From: Aptenodytes patagonicus
Taxonomy: Eukaryota > Chordata > Aves > Sphenisciformes > Spheniscidae
DNA length: 64,000 bases
Assembly: GCF_965638725.1 (NCBI RefSeq)
Contig: NC_134949.1
Span: forward strand, 15,746,951-15,810,950
Reading direction: 5' to 3'
Below the pieces are notes generated by a model. The model did not search any database and had not been told where the DNA came from. It saw only the letters and a program-made list of their open reading frames with translations. This document shows positions 47,567 to 60,668 of the stretch, one piece after another. Position 1 is the stretch's first letter; each line of letters begins with the position of its first letter. Position numbers and translations under genes: made by a program.

Positions 47567-50437
47567 ATAGAATCATAGAATCATAGAATGGTTTGGGTTG
47601 GAAGGGACCTCTAAAGGTCATCTAGTCCAACCCCCCTGCCATGGGCAGGGACAAGATCAGGTTGCTCAGAGCCCCGTCCAACCTGACCTTGAATGTTTCC
47701 AGGGATGGGGTATCCACCACCTCTCTGGGCAACCTGTGCCAGTGTTTCACCACCCTCAGCCTAAAAAATGTCTTCCTTATGTCTAGTCTATATCTACCCC
47801 CCCTTTAGTTTAAAGCCATTCCCCCTTGTCCTGTCGCAACAGGCCCTGCTAAAAAGTTTGCCGCCATCTTTTTTATAAGCCCCCTTTAAGTACTGATAGG
47901 CTGCAAGAAGGTCTCCCCAAAGCCTTCTCTTCTCCAGGCTGAACAACCCCAACTCTCTCAGCCTTTCTTCATAGGAGAGGTGTTCCATCCCCCTGATCAT
48001 TTTCGTGGCCCTCTTCTGGACCCGCTCCAACAGGTCCGTGTCTTTCTTATGCTGAGGGCTCCAGAGCTGGACGCAGTACTCCAGGTGGGGTCTCACCAGA
48101 GCAGAGTAGAGGGGCAGAATCACCTCCCTCGCCCTGCTGGCCACGCTTCTTTTGATGCAGCCCAGGATACGGTTGGCCTTCTGGGCTGCGAGCGCACATT
48201 GCCGGCTCATGTCCAGCTTTTCATCCACCAGTACCCCCAAGTCCTTCTCGGCAGGGCTGCTCTCAATCCCTTCATCCCCCAGCCTGTATTGATACTGGGG
48301 GTTGCCCCGACCCAGGTGCAGGACCTTGCACTTGGCCCTGTGAAACCTCATTGAGGTTCACACGGGCCCACTTCTCCAGCTTGTCCAGGTCCCTCTGGAT
48401 GGCATCCTGTCCCTCTGGCATGTCGACCACACCACTCAGCTTAGTGTCATCTGCAAACTTGCTGAAGGTGCACTTGATCCCACTGTCTATGTCATTGATG
48501 AAGATATTAAACAGTACCGGTCCCAATACGGACCCCTGCAGGACGCCACTCATCACCAATCTCCATCTGGACATTGAGCCGTTGACCACTACCCTCTGGA
48601 TGCCACCATCTAACCAATTCCTCACCCACCGGACAGTCCACCCATCAAATCCATAGCTCTCCAGTTTAGAGAGAAGGATGTTGTGGGGGACCGTGTCAAA
48701 GGCCTTACAGAGGTCCAGATAGACGACATCTGTAGCTCTTCCCGTGTCCACTGATGTAGTCACTCCATCATAGAAGGCCACTAGGTTAGTCAGGCAGGAC
48801 TTGCCCTTGGTGAAGCCATGCTGGCTGTCTCCAATCACCTCCCTGTCCTCCATCTGCCTTAGCATAGCTTCCAGGAGGATGTGTTCCATGATCTTCCCAG
48901 GCACAGAGGTGAGACTGACTGGCCTCTAGTTCCCTGGGTCTTCCTTTTTTCCCTTTTTAAAAATGGGGGTTATGCTTCCCCTTTTCCAGTCAGTGGGAAC
49001 TTCACCGGACTGCCACGACTTCTCAAATATGATGGATAGTGGCTTAGCAACTTCATCTGCCAGTTCCTTCAGGACCCGCGGATGGATCTCATCGGGTCCC
49101 ATGGACTTGTGCACCTTCAGGTGCCTTAGATGGTCTTGAACCTGATGTTCTCCCACAGTGGGTGGCTCTTCATTCTCCCAGTCCCCACCTTTGCCTTCTG
49201 CGGCTTGGGCGGTGAGGCTCGAGCACGTGCCGGTGAAGACCGAGGCAAAAAAGTCATTGAGTACCTCCACCTTCTCCATGTCCCGGGTAACCAGGTCTCC
49301 CATTTTGTTCCGGAGAGGGCCCACATTTTCCCTTGTCTTCCTTTTATCCCCGACATACCTATAGAATCTTTTTTGTTGCCCTTGATGTCCCTGGCCAGAT
49401 TTAATTCTATCAGGGCTTTAGCTTTCCTAACCTGATCCCTGGCTGCTCGAACAATTTCTCTGTATTCCTCCCAGGCTACCTGTCCTTGCTTCCACCCTCT
49501 GTAGGCTTCCTTTTTGTGTCTGAGTTTGTCTAGGAGCTCCTTGTTCATCCAAGCAGGCCTCCTGGCGTTTTTGCCTGACTTCCTCTTTGCTGGGATGCAT
49601 CGCTCCTGAGCTTGAAGGAGGTGATCCTTGACTATTACCCAGCTTTCTTGGGCCCCTCTTCCCTCCAGGGCTTTGTCCCGTGGCACTTTACCAAGCAGAT
49701 CCCTCAAGAGGCCAAAGTCTGCTCTCCTGAAGTCCAGGGGAGTGAGCTTGCTGTGCGCCCTCCTCGGTACCCTAAGGGTCTTGAGCTCCACCATTTCGTG
49801 GTCACTGCAGCCCAGGCTGCCCTTGAGCTTCACATTCCCCACCAGACCCTCCTTGTTGGTGAGAACAAGGTCCAGCGTAGCACCTCTCCTTGTTGGCTCC
49901 TCTACCACTTGGAGAAGGAAGTTATCATCAACGCATTCCAGGAACCTCCCGGATTGCTTATGCCCTGCTATGTTGTCCCTCCAACAGATGTCGGGGTGGT
50001 TGAAGTCCCCCATGAGGACCAGGGCTTGTGAGCATGAGGCTGCTCCTATCTGTCTATAGAGGGCCTCATCTGCTCAGTCTTCCTGGTTGGGTGGCCTGTA
50101 GCAGACCCCCACCATAATGTCACCTGTCCCTGCCTTCCCATTAATTCTGACCCATAAACTCTCGGTCGGCTCCTCATCCATCCCCAGGCAGAGCTCCATG
50201 CACTCCAGCTGGTCATTGACATAGAGGGCGATACCCCCTCCTCGTCTCCCCTGCCTGTCCTTCCTAAAGAGCCTGTATCCCTCCATCCCAACACTCCAAT
50301 CATAGGAGCCATCCCACCACGTCTCCGTGATGCCAATAAGGTCGTAGCCCTGCAGGCATGTGCACGTCTCTAGCTCCTCTTGTTTATTCCCCATGCTACG
50401 TGCGTTTGCATAGAGGCATTTAAGTTGGGCCCCCTTT
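47567..50437 (-). mobile_element. Long CR1 LINE with endonuclease and reverse transcriptase, decayed
   Basis: A 2.87-kb minus-orientation CR1, the longest here. From its 5' side (right) it holds the apurinic-type endonuclease from near its N-terminus ([35 protein letters not shown]), the linker, then reverse transcriptase ([28 protein letters not shown]), the C-terminal region, and the 3' end with a catagaat tail at 47567. It lacks ORF1 and the 5' UTR. The frame is broken by a TGA near 50074, a frameshift near 49370, a TAG at 48928-48926 and a frameshift near 48348. It is therefore inactive but only moderately old. Confidence 0.95.
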
Positions 50438-53400
50438 TATAATTTACTGTTAACATTCTTCATTTTCTCCATTTGTGGGCTCATAAACATTTCCATACAA
50501 GTCTCCCAAGTATACATTGCCACCTAGCACAGAATAGCCTGCTTTTCTTACTTGTTTTACAGACATCCTTAGAAGTAAATCAGTAGGTTCAAAGACCACA
50601 TGCTGAAAATCAGTAGTTTAGATTATTTTTTTAGATTAGTGCTAGCAAACTTTCACTTCTTTAAACTTTGCTTCTTTATATCATACAGAGACCACATACT
50701 TTTAAAAATATTAAAATATATTAAACACTAAATAAAATATTAAATATTTTTTAAAATAACTATTATCAGAAATATAAGTAGGGCAACTTAAAGATAAAAT
50801 TCAAGAGCTGAGTTGAGTTAGTTGTAGGCAGAAATTAAACATAATTTTGTTCATCCCTCTCATTCTCAATCTACAAATGAGATCTTTCTCACACTGTTAA
50901 AAAGCCCCACGGTACCCGCTGTTGCATTCACACCCCTGGATATCCTTCCTATCTGCTTGTTTGCAGACCGACACAGGGAAACGATAAAATATCTTTATGT
51001 AGATCAGCAGGTGGCTTGACCTGGCATACTGTCTGCCTGGGAGAAGGCAGAAGTAGGAAAGTGGTAATTCAGGACTATGAGATAATCCCAGCTGTAGCAC
51101 TCCTTATTAGCACTGCTTATTTGAGGAGGTTTACAAGAATGGCGGCTGAGAGTTCCAGGAAAAAAACCCCCAACCACAAATGAAGCATTTGAATGAATTT
51201 TCATTTATCACTTGGTGAAACAAAAAGCAGGTAGCAATGCCTGTATTTCTGTGCTCACAGTCCCAGACCCGCCAGCTCTGGGACTCCTGGGCTCATCCGC
51301 AGCATCTCTCAGTCAGTTGAGCCCTGACTCCTAGTTTTTTTCTTCCCCTGCACGATCCTTGTAGCCGATACTTTGGCCTTTGTTTGTACAGCAGGAAGCC
51401 TCGTAGTTCACGTGGTTTAGCTGTGACTTCCATACAGCCTATGGTTTCAGCCTTTTTCTTTTTTTTTAGCTGTTTTTTTCAGTAAAAAAAGAGGCTTATT
51501 TGCTCCCTGTGCCAAACCTGTAGGAAAGCTTGGCCACCCAGGGCTGTAATCAGGCCCATAGTTGTCTTTGGATCCCAAAGTGTCCACTATCGCAGTTCCT
51601 ATCTGCAACATTATTGATAAAAAGAGCTGCACTTCCTCCAGCTGGGATAAAAATATGCAAAGCCACAAATCCCAAAGCCACACGTGCAAGACATTTTGCA
51701 ACCAGTGGGCAGTAACAGCAATGGGAACACCCTCCAATTTGGGGGTGGTGGCACCTTCTTTCGCAGCAACTTCTGGGGAACAGACCCTGCCGGAGCTGGT
51801 GCTCCCTTTTGCTCCTTGACAGACTGCTTCAGGTTGTAATCATGCCAGATCAAACAAGCTAAAAATATTGCACCTAATCAGTTTAGGATAAAGGCCATCT
51901 TGGAAAATATAGTTGCTCCAGGAAATGAACTTCTTTCTCAATAGCTGGTATCATTCCCACTGAGTCACGGATGGGGCTCGGAGTGCTGGGCTGCAGGAGG
52001 GAAACGAATAAGTCCTTTGGGTGAAACTAAAAAGGGAATCTCCCCCATGCTGAGCTTCATGCAAAAACACCTAAAAATAAGGCAGTAAGAAACTGTTCAG
52101 CCAGTAGGGCAGCATTGGGACTGGGAAAAACAACCGTAATCCTGGACACAAGTCTCTTGAGAACAAGCATTTGGGGGATTGGTGAATGGCAGGAGAAAGG
52201 GGAGCTGCCCCTATTTACCATCCAGTTATCAAAGTCTATGAAGAAGGTAATTTAGAGCAAAGAGAAGGCGGATAAAATAAGAGCAGGATTTCCAGCAGGG
52301 GTCTCCCCTGAAGGGTGAGAAGGGAAACACTCCTCAGGATGGGGCCAACACCACCTGGGATCCTCCACAAGCACAACTGGGTGGTTGTCCAGGCTGGACA
52401 AAACGGAGTCTGCTGGGTAGAAAACTGCAGCTGGAGGTCTGGGGAGGCGATCTTCCAAAGAAAGGTCAGAAAAGTATCACTCCTTATCAGACTGTCCTTC
52501 ATATCTCGAAAGTGTCTTCCCTGTCTCATTTCCCAAGACATTTGTATGAAAAAGTGGTCACACAGACAATGTGCTTGGGGTGAGCATGTTTGGGTGATCC
52601 AGTCTGGTTGTCAATTGAAATTAAATGCTTGCTCTTTGTAACGCCATAAACCCTTGTGTTTCTGGGTCTTAAAGCTCAATCCTGAAACAATATTATGAAG
52701 TGCCACAGAGTTTGAGTAAATTCCTCACTCGTGTCATATCCCTTACAAAGGCATTAATTATAACTAACTTTTTAAGATTCATCATTATAAATACAGTAGT
52801 ATCTTTTCATATAATGGTGGCTTTCATGAAAAATGTATTCAAACATTTGTATTCTTTTTATTAGTTGCTTTTATGATCAAAAGTTAATTACCTTTTATCT
52901 ACTGGCTGCATTTGCATGATGTAATATTTTCCAAGGTCTGTTGGAAAGACTTTTTTATTTATGACTCAGGATGGGCCTAAAATAAGGACATGTATCTAAG
53001 TACATCTGATAAATGTGAGTTGGTTGCAGTCTAATGTCACTATCCGTACAAGCTCCGATTAAATATCCTCTGTCCTGTGATGTGCCCATGGAAAAAAAAC
53101 CACACAAACATTGTGTGTGTATGTATTCCTTCATTTTGCTAAATCATTCTGTTTTTCTAGCCAATCCAGCCCTTTATTTACTGAACTATGTACTCAGAAC
53201 CTGATTTAAACAGCACTGAGGAGTCAGATTGCAGCTTGTTTTGAATTGGCAGGATTCACTGTCAGGACAAGGTGAGCAGGGACTGCCACCTGAGCTACGG
53301 GATACAAGGTACGGTGCAGCACTGTTGTTCCCATTGGTGCCTGTTCCTAATTAGTGATCACAATAAATAAATGATATACACAAAATTCTGCTGAGACGTG

Positions 53401-53526
53401 ATATTGTAGAGTGTTGAGTTGCTGCAGTTTGGGTTGGAAAGGCTGCATCGCCCAGACTAGCCTGGGTCCTGATGGGCTCCAGGCCAGCCTGCTGTGGGAA
53501 GAGAGACCTCCTGCCATCAGTGGTAG
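50438..53526. other. Intergenic, no gene seen
   Basis: No coding exon is recognised. It is AT-rich at 50440-50880. At 52740-52980 an AT-rich block carries an octamer ATTTGCAT (52911-52918) and an AP-1-like TGACTCAG (52962-52969), which gives it an enhancer-like look but no proof. Other open frames here look like chance. Confidence 0.45.
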
Positions 53527-53617
53527 TGTCCTGGTTTCGGCAGGGATAGAGTTAATTTCCTTTCTAGTAGCTGGTACAGTGTGGTGCTTAGTTGCCGACT
53601 GAGATTAAACCACGACA
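53527..53617 (+). mobile_element. 91-bp solo LTR (endogenous retrovirus-type) with 5-bp target duplication
   Basis: The unit starts TGTCCTGGTTTCGG and ends TTAAACCACGACA, with TGTC/GACA inverted termini. It is flanked on both sides by GGTAG (53522-53526 and 53618-53622). Both ends resemble a common avian LTR (internal part atagagttaatttcc, tagtagctggtaca). It is much shorter than that LTR as I remember it, so the middle is probably deleted. There is no internal viral sequence. Strand is assigned by this resemblance. Confidence 0.75.
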
Positions 53618-56600
53618 GGTAGCAAGTCTGAAAAGCTTTCTGCCTCATCCCTTGTGTGTAAAGTGAGGCTTTGCCAAAAGGATATCTACCTCCACAACCA
53701 CCCTTCTGCCTTTCTCATGCACTTTGAGATGTTCCTAAGGTTTCTAGGACAATTTTCTTCCACCTGAAGCTAAGTCTTAGTTACTCTTAAGTAACCGGGT
53801 TTTGTTTCAATGACTGATTAAACCACAAGTCTCTATAGTGAGACATACCAAAAATGATGGAAATTATCAGGGTAAAGCAAAGGAGAAAGTCAGGACACTT
53901 CTAGGAGAGCGCAGGTGGAAATGCTGAGCTGCAGATGGGTGAGATAGCAGAAGTAACTGGGAAAGCCAGCTTGCTGGGGAGGCTGATATGAGGCAGGGAA
54001 ATACAAATTAACCTATGAAGGGACTTGGGCCATGTGGTCCTGAGGGGTTTTATGTGCCTGCAGCCTGGCACGTGTGTGGGAGGTGGGTCCAGAGCCCCAA
54101 CATGGCATCAGCCCCTGTGGGGTCCTGTGACACCTTCATATGCAAGAAGGGCACGGGGGGACAGGGACAGGGATGGTGGTCTGACTGCTTTCCTTGCACC
54201 CCCAGCTGAGGTCATACCCTTTGACAGAGAGCTGCTGGCATGCTTTTGTGGAAGGGTGACCCTCCTGCAAGGCTCCTTTGGAGGGCTCAGAAATTAGCTC
54301 CAATGAGAAGGAGGAGGAGCAGGGAGATGTCCCCATCGTCCCACTCCCAGCCCTTCCCCTCCTCCTGTCAATCCACAGGATAGCAGAAACAGCTGAGCAC
54401 TCATTCTGGGCTGAAAAGAGACAATTCTGGGCTTGATTTAGCCATATGAGGTAAAAAAAGAATTTCTTAAGGACAACAGATCATGTCTTTTCTTGCCAAC
54501 TTCCTACATGTTGGAAAATGAAACTTTGTTGTGTATACATGAGGCCACTGAAATCTAAGATTTTTCCAAACTGGTGCAACCCAATTGCAGAACATCGTGC
54601 TCAGCCTTGACTGCCTTGTGCACCGCAGAGCATTTTGTTAATATTTAAACTCGGTCTTTTGACTCTTATCCCAGAAGCTGTGGCAAGTGTTTGTGATTTA
54701 AGTAGGGTTGTGTAAGCAAGACAGCCCTGGTGGGTCTGAGCTGTTGAATGGCAGAGCTCGCATGCGCTCCTGCAGACTGGGAGATTGTAAGGTGCATGGG
54801 CTGGAAGTCACAGCGGATGAACTGGGCTTGTCCCAGAGAGCTGCAAGCAGTACTTCTGGTGAAGCTATCACACATGAGAGCTGACCTGCACAGTGTCCCA
54901 GAGTGAAGAGAGTCGTGCCAGGAAGGAGTCCTGGTGTGCAAACAGGAACCCAGCACATGCCACGCCATGGCTGTAACCTATTTGCTTTTGTCCCTGTGAT
55001 TAGGGAGCGGTGGGAGTAGCATGGGGGGGCAGTCTCAGCTGGGCTCGCAGAGAAGAGCAACTTTGATGGAGCGCTAAGATTATAAATGATTGTGGAAGAC
55101 CATCTGTGCCACCCTATGACCTCACATGCCTTGTGTTCACAGAAGGCAAGAAAATCTTAGATAGTTTTAATATTCTGAAGGCAGGATGGAGAGGATGAAA
55201 TAGTATAACATCTGTGGCAGAGGAACGAGGTGCCAGCAAAATGCATAAAAAGAATAAATGGCATGTGCAGGGTAGTGGCTGTCTCCTTAACGCACCAACA
55301 AATTAGTGCCTAAATCTTCAGCAGAAAAGATTGAGGATTAATATTCCAGGCACCCTGCTCCTGATTGATGCAGCTGTGAAAACCTGTTTTTCTTAAGAAT
55401 CAATATGTAAAGCTCTCTCCTCACTTCTTAGACATCTACCTATCTGTGTCTGCCTGTGCCAGATTCCTTACGTACATTTATGAAAACACAAATGAATACT
55501 AATAACAATTCCAATACAACCATTAATCAATATTAACGACAATGCAAACACAACCATTAGACTGGCCTGATCATACACAAAAATGAGCTGGAGCTCTTGC
55601 AACCACTATAAACCATTCTTTTTATATATATTGATATTTTATGCTATCGATATTAATATATATATTAAAAAAAAATTGCCTTGACAGTCTAAAAATACAG
55701 CATATGAAATGCCATTGAACTCTTGTATTCCTGGTTAACATTTGAAAACCAATCCAAAATATAATTCTTACTCATGCATAATTTATTAACATAAACGTAT
55801 GTTGATAACCTTTACACTCTGTCTGAAGATAAAGTGTTTGTAAATATGCCTCTTATTTAATCGCTCCAATTTTTTAGAAGATAATAGTTCAATTAGAGGA
55901 ACAGCACCTTGATTAGAAGAACAATTAATGCTTGTTTAAGTGTCATTTTTATTACTGCTGTCTCATTCTACAGTTAGACATTACCCGAGGTATTTCACTA
56001 TTAATATATTAATGATATAGTAGCACTTGTCATTTTTTAGGACAATTCAAGATTCTTGAATTGCTTTATGACTGTTAGTATGACTTTATAACAGCCTTCC
56101 CTAGTAGATAAACATATGATATTTGCTTTATTTAAAAGAAACTGAGGCGTGTAAAAATTACTCAGTGCCATATCAAAGGATGTTTTATTGATAGATATTT
56201 TGGAAACTTCCATTGCAAGGATGCCTTCTCCTATGACGGCCCAGACAGCCCAGTGCAGCTCTTGTTAGAGGCAGATATTAGCTCATGGAAATCGATATTC
56301 TTCATTGTTCTGGAATTAAAATAACCTTGACTGGGAGAAGCCTTCTGAGAGCCTGACCAAGCTTTGAATAATTTCAAGGGGAAAAATACCATCCTTATGT
56401 TCTCTCTTACTCATGCTTCGAGTCAGTGGCAGGTTCTTGAGACTATTTTAGGTCTTAAGATCCCTGGATTGAAAACCCCTGCCCTAGAAATCTGCTCCCT
56501 CCTTCAGGCAGGGAAGCAGGCTCTGAAAAGCAGAATGGGGCTTTTGCTGGCAGAGCTATTGCTCTTGTGTTGTGATCAGAGAGTGGGGCTGGCTTACTGG

Positions 56601-57747
56601 CATGGTTTTCCATCTCCCTCGCTACCAACCAGCTCAAAATCACCACCGTGTCCCTCAGGAGTCTGCACTGATTTGCTCCATGACCAACTAGCTCATACAG
56701 GGCAGGCAGCCATTTCCTTGTGCGGGTTGCTGTGCCTCAGCTATGTGACCTGGGTGTTCAGGTCCTATTGTTCGTGTGCTGCCATCCACGAGGACGTCTC
56801 GTCAGATGTCTTCATTAATTGTTTCCCAACAATGTCTCTTTAATCCATTTTAGTTATCGATTAGGCCACCAGCAAGAATTCCGGAATTGCAATAACTGCG
56901 GTTGAAATTGTTTGGGAGGTCTGTGGGGGGCATTGCAGGTAGATGATATTAGTCTGTTAGACATTAATATGACTGCACTCCACAAATATGTTAAGAATGT
57001 GGCTATACAAAAGGCACATGTACCTCTGTGCAAAGGACACTCTGAGTGGGAGTTCCTGATCTCCTTAGTTCTCAATATCAGAAACAAAAAAGTGTAAATG
57101 AAACTAGAGAGAACCAAATTCAAAACCCATAAAGGAAATCCTTTTTCTCTAAGTGCCCAGCTCAAGGTGAAATTCCTGCCATACAGTGTCGTTGAGGCCA
57201 GTAGTCCAACAGGAATTTAGCAAGTGAATATTGACTGCCCCACTTTGCAGCTGCAGTGCTCTGTGCTAAGCTGCAGGTCTTTGCAGTAAGCTCCCATGCA
57301 TAGAATCTGCTTCGGGATGAATTCTGGGATGGTTTCAGTCCAAGTGGTTCAGGCATTTCTAAGAATATGACTTAGGAAGAGTGCATTCCTTTTCTGCCAG
57401 CTTTTATCTGTGAAATGTCCACATCTGCTCACTGGCACTCCAATTTACCCCACTTGCTCTATGCAGTGGGCCTCAAGGCTGCAGACCTGCTGAGAGGGGA
57501 TCAAAACGAAGCCAGGTATTGGGTCTCCTGATTTCTTGTTATTACTTTTTAAAAGAGCCCAGAAACAAACACTAGTTAAAGAAAACTATTACGATTGCAA
57601 AGTAAAGCATCCCAAATTAGGACGTGACAGAATTCAGGTTGCTTATGTGCATATATATTGGATATAGACATTAACTGCAGGATCTCATGGCTGTGTCCCA
57701 CAGGATCCTTGCCTCTTTCAGATCAAGAGAAGCCTCCGCTGGAGATC
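53618..57747. other. Intergenic, no gene seen
   Basis: No host exon is recognised. 55480-56200 is a distinct AT-rich, non-repetitive block, including an alternating AT stretch near 55620-55675, of the kind often found in conserved non-coding elements. The 159-codon frame at 56364-56843 shows no recognisable domain. Confidence 0.45.
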
Positions 57748-58340
57748 ACAGAATCATAGAATCATTAAGGTTGGAAAGGACCTCTAAGATCATCGAGTCC
57801 AACCGTCGACCCAACACCACCATGCCCACTAAACCATGTCCCTAAGCAGCTCATCTACACGTCTTTTAAATACCTCCAGGGATGGGGACTCAACCACTTC
57901 CCTGGGCAGCCTGTTCCAATGTTTAACCACTCTTTCAGTGAAGAAATTTTTCCTCATGTCCAATCTAAACCTCCCCTGGCACAACTTGAGGCCATTTCCT
58001 CTCGTCCTATCGCTTGTTACTTGGGAGAAGAGACCGACACCCACCTCGCTACAACCTCCTTTCAGGGAGTTGTAGAGAGCGATGAGGTCTCCCCTCAGCC
58101 TCCTTTTCTCCAGGCTAAACAACCCCAGTTCCCTCAGCCGCTCCTCATAAGACTTGCTCTCCAGACCCTTCACCAGCCTCGTTGCCCTTCTCTGGACACG
58201 CTCCAGCACCTCAATGTCCTTCTTGTAGTGAGGGGCCCAAAACTGAACACAGGATTCGAGGTGCGGCCTCCCCAGTGCCGAGTACAGGGGCACGATCACT
58301 TCCCTACTCCTGCTGGCCACACTATTTCTGATACAGGCCG
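57748..58340 (-). mobile_element. CR1 LINE, 5'-truncated
   Basis: Minus-orientation CR1 with the 3' end at 57748 (acagaatcatagaatcatt, then aaggttggaaaggacc). An almost intact C-terminal ORF2 frame runs from 58338 back to 57829 ([40 protein letters not shown]). It is the same subfamily as the copy at 411-1076, with few amino-acid differences, and both lack lesions in this part. Confidence 0.94.
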
Positions 58341-60359
58341 GATGGATTGGGTAGCTCATGGAAGAAGGCTGATGTGGATGCCCATAGCTGAGCTTGTCAC
58401 ACTCAGCTGTCTTTATGAAAAGATGGGCACTTCCAGGGTGTGATCAGCAGCCCCTCTTCCCATGGTGGCTGTCTACAGGAGGTCATCTGAATTGTGCCTT
58501 GTGAGTATCTGTCACTCCCACTGACTGCAGAGACACTCCACAAGACTCTCCCAGATGCAGGTGTCGACTTTGCAGGTGTTTAAAGTCCAGTGATTTGACT
58601 CCTTCCTTGGGGTGTAATGGCAGGTGCCACTAAAGGGAGGTTTGAAAAAGTTAGAGGGCTTCAGGAACAGAAGATGAATTTCCAACATCTGTCTACTTTG
58701 GGTCATGACAGAGCAGTGTAGATTCTGACCCTGTGTGATAAGGCAACTCCTGTGTTAGTTTGCCGAGCTGACAGTGGCCTCCTAGATCTGCTCAGTCAGG
58801 TGAGCTGGGCTGATCTAAGGGGCCGTGGGTGCTAACAGGCAGGTCCTGCTCCCCTCTCCAGCACCCTGACATCTCTGTTGTGCATTGCTGGTGTGTCCTT
58901 TGCCCTGTGGCAAAGGTGCTAATGTGTAGCTTGACTGAGGAACAGATAGAAAAGGAACAGTAAGGAGAAGAGGGGAAAGATGAGTGGAAACTCGGCAACT
59001 ACCGGTGAAGACAGACACTGTGAGTCTGCTCTGCAATTTTCCAAGTAAACCTACTAGATCTCCCCTTGGCGTAGTCAGATCACAGTTTTACAGCATAAAT
59101 CAGGTTGGAGGAGCAACAGCAAAGCAAAAGCTTTGAAATGAATCTCTACTACTAGGCTTCCCCCAACAGCACTGTTAAGTGGGCTTTGTGGTGACAACAC
59201 AGCGCACAGTCCATAGTCCCAATCCTTCCCCAGCCCCGCTGCCTTTTGGAGTTTTCAAGTTCCCTCAGCTCCCTCTGGAGGGAGAGAAGTTATTTTAGAG
59301 TGAGGCAGAATAAATATGCTTGCACCATGGGCATGGGGAATCCGGAGTTGAGCTACAGCGTAGTTACTCTAAATTTAGTTCTAAATGCACAAAGAGGTAA
59401 GTCACCTTAGATGCTGCTGCAAGAGAAATGGATGTAGTAATATCTCTGGTAAGCCATGAAAATATCCCTCTAGAACAAACTGACAGAGAAAAGAAATGGA
59501 TTTTAACCCATGTTTTAGGGTGTTGCTGAATCAATGTCTAAATACGCCCAAGTTAATAAGGGCATTAGAGGGAGTGAAAATCTCTGAAATAAAGATTCCT
59601 TAATCCTGCAGAAGGGGCAGATCTGGAGTCCTCACAGGTGATGGCAATGTACTTTAGGCTACTGCTTGGTGACTTTGGGATGTTGGAGCATCTGATGATC
59701 CAGCAGGGCAGTGGGGGCAAATCTGCCCAGCAGTTGGCACAGGAGCATTACCTTTCTGGGTGCTTCTTTTTTTATTCTGCTTGAAACCAGCCTCGAAGAT
59801 CCACAGACATCCTCTTCCCAAAGAAGTTCAGCCTTGCTGAGCTTATCCAGGCACTCCTATCACCCTGAAGCTATGTTTAGGAGTACAGCTGCACTTCACT
59901 CCCACTCACGTAGACATACCTGAACTGGCTAAAACTGGTTACTTTAGATGCTGATAACAGAAAACACTCCAGTCCGACTTGCACCTAGTTGCATATAAAC
60001 CACTCCACATCCTCTTTTCTGCTCTGTGGCTGCTGCATTCTTGTATCCAATATTTTTTATACTTTTTTTGATCTTACTGGCTCCCTGGCTCACTTCTGAC
60101 TATGCTTTAGCCTTCCTCCAGTGCTGAAAAGTTGCCTGCAAGTCCATGAACCTGGATGCAAGGAGACTTCCCTACTGAAGAAGTCATGGGGGTAGCACAG
60201 AAGGTCTGTCCACGCTCCTGCACATCTGGGTCCAGGAGTGCTGGCAGTAGAAGCACATTTGTGCTGGTGTCCAGTTCAGGATTAGGAAAAGTGACTAAAC
60301 TCAGCTCGGGAATGGCTCGGCAGGTGCAGAGAACAAGGGCACAACACCTGTGCTCCAAC
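58341..60359. other. Intergenic, no gene seen
   Basis: About 2 kb with no recognised exon, RNA or mobile element. Short open frames on both strands look like chance. Confidence 0.5.
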
Positions 60360-60668
60360 TTGTGCCCGTTGCCTCTATCACCATGTTTTCTTGCACTGGG
60401 GAGCCAAAATTGGACGCAGACCTTTAGATGTAGTCCCACAAGCACTGAACAGAGGGAAATAATCCCCTCTCTCGACCTGCTGGCTACACCTTTGCTCATG
60501 CAGCCCAGGAGGCTGTTGGCCTTCTTTGCTTCCAGGGCACATTGCTGGCTCATGGTCAACTTGGTGTCTGCCAGGACCGCCAGGCCCTTTTCTCCAGAGC
60601 TGCTTTCTCGCCAGCTGGAACTCAGCCTACACTGTAGCATGGGGTTAGTGCCCCCCAGGTGCACGACT
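60360..60668 (-). mobile_element. Older CR1 LINE fragment
   Basis: Minus-orientation remnant of the CR1 ORF2 C-terminal region, recognisable as VLADTKLTMSQQCALEAKKA, then VASRSREGIISLCSVLV and VCVQFW. It is truncated at both ends (no 3' tail, no RT core) and clearly more diverged than the copies at 47.6 and 57.7 kb. Confidence 0.85.

Noticed and set aside
47794-50394. Several 100-295 codon minus-strand frames
   Set aside because: Not host genes; they are pieces of one decayed CR1 ORF2.
56364-56843. 159-codon plus-strand frame in the right-hand spacer
   Set aside because: No recognisable domain, unremarkable composition, no evident exon structure.
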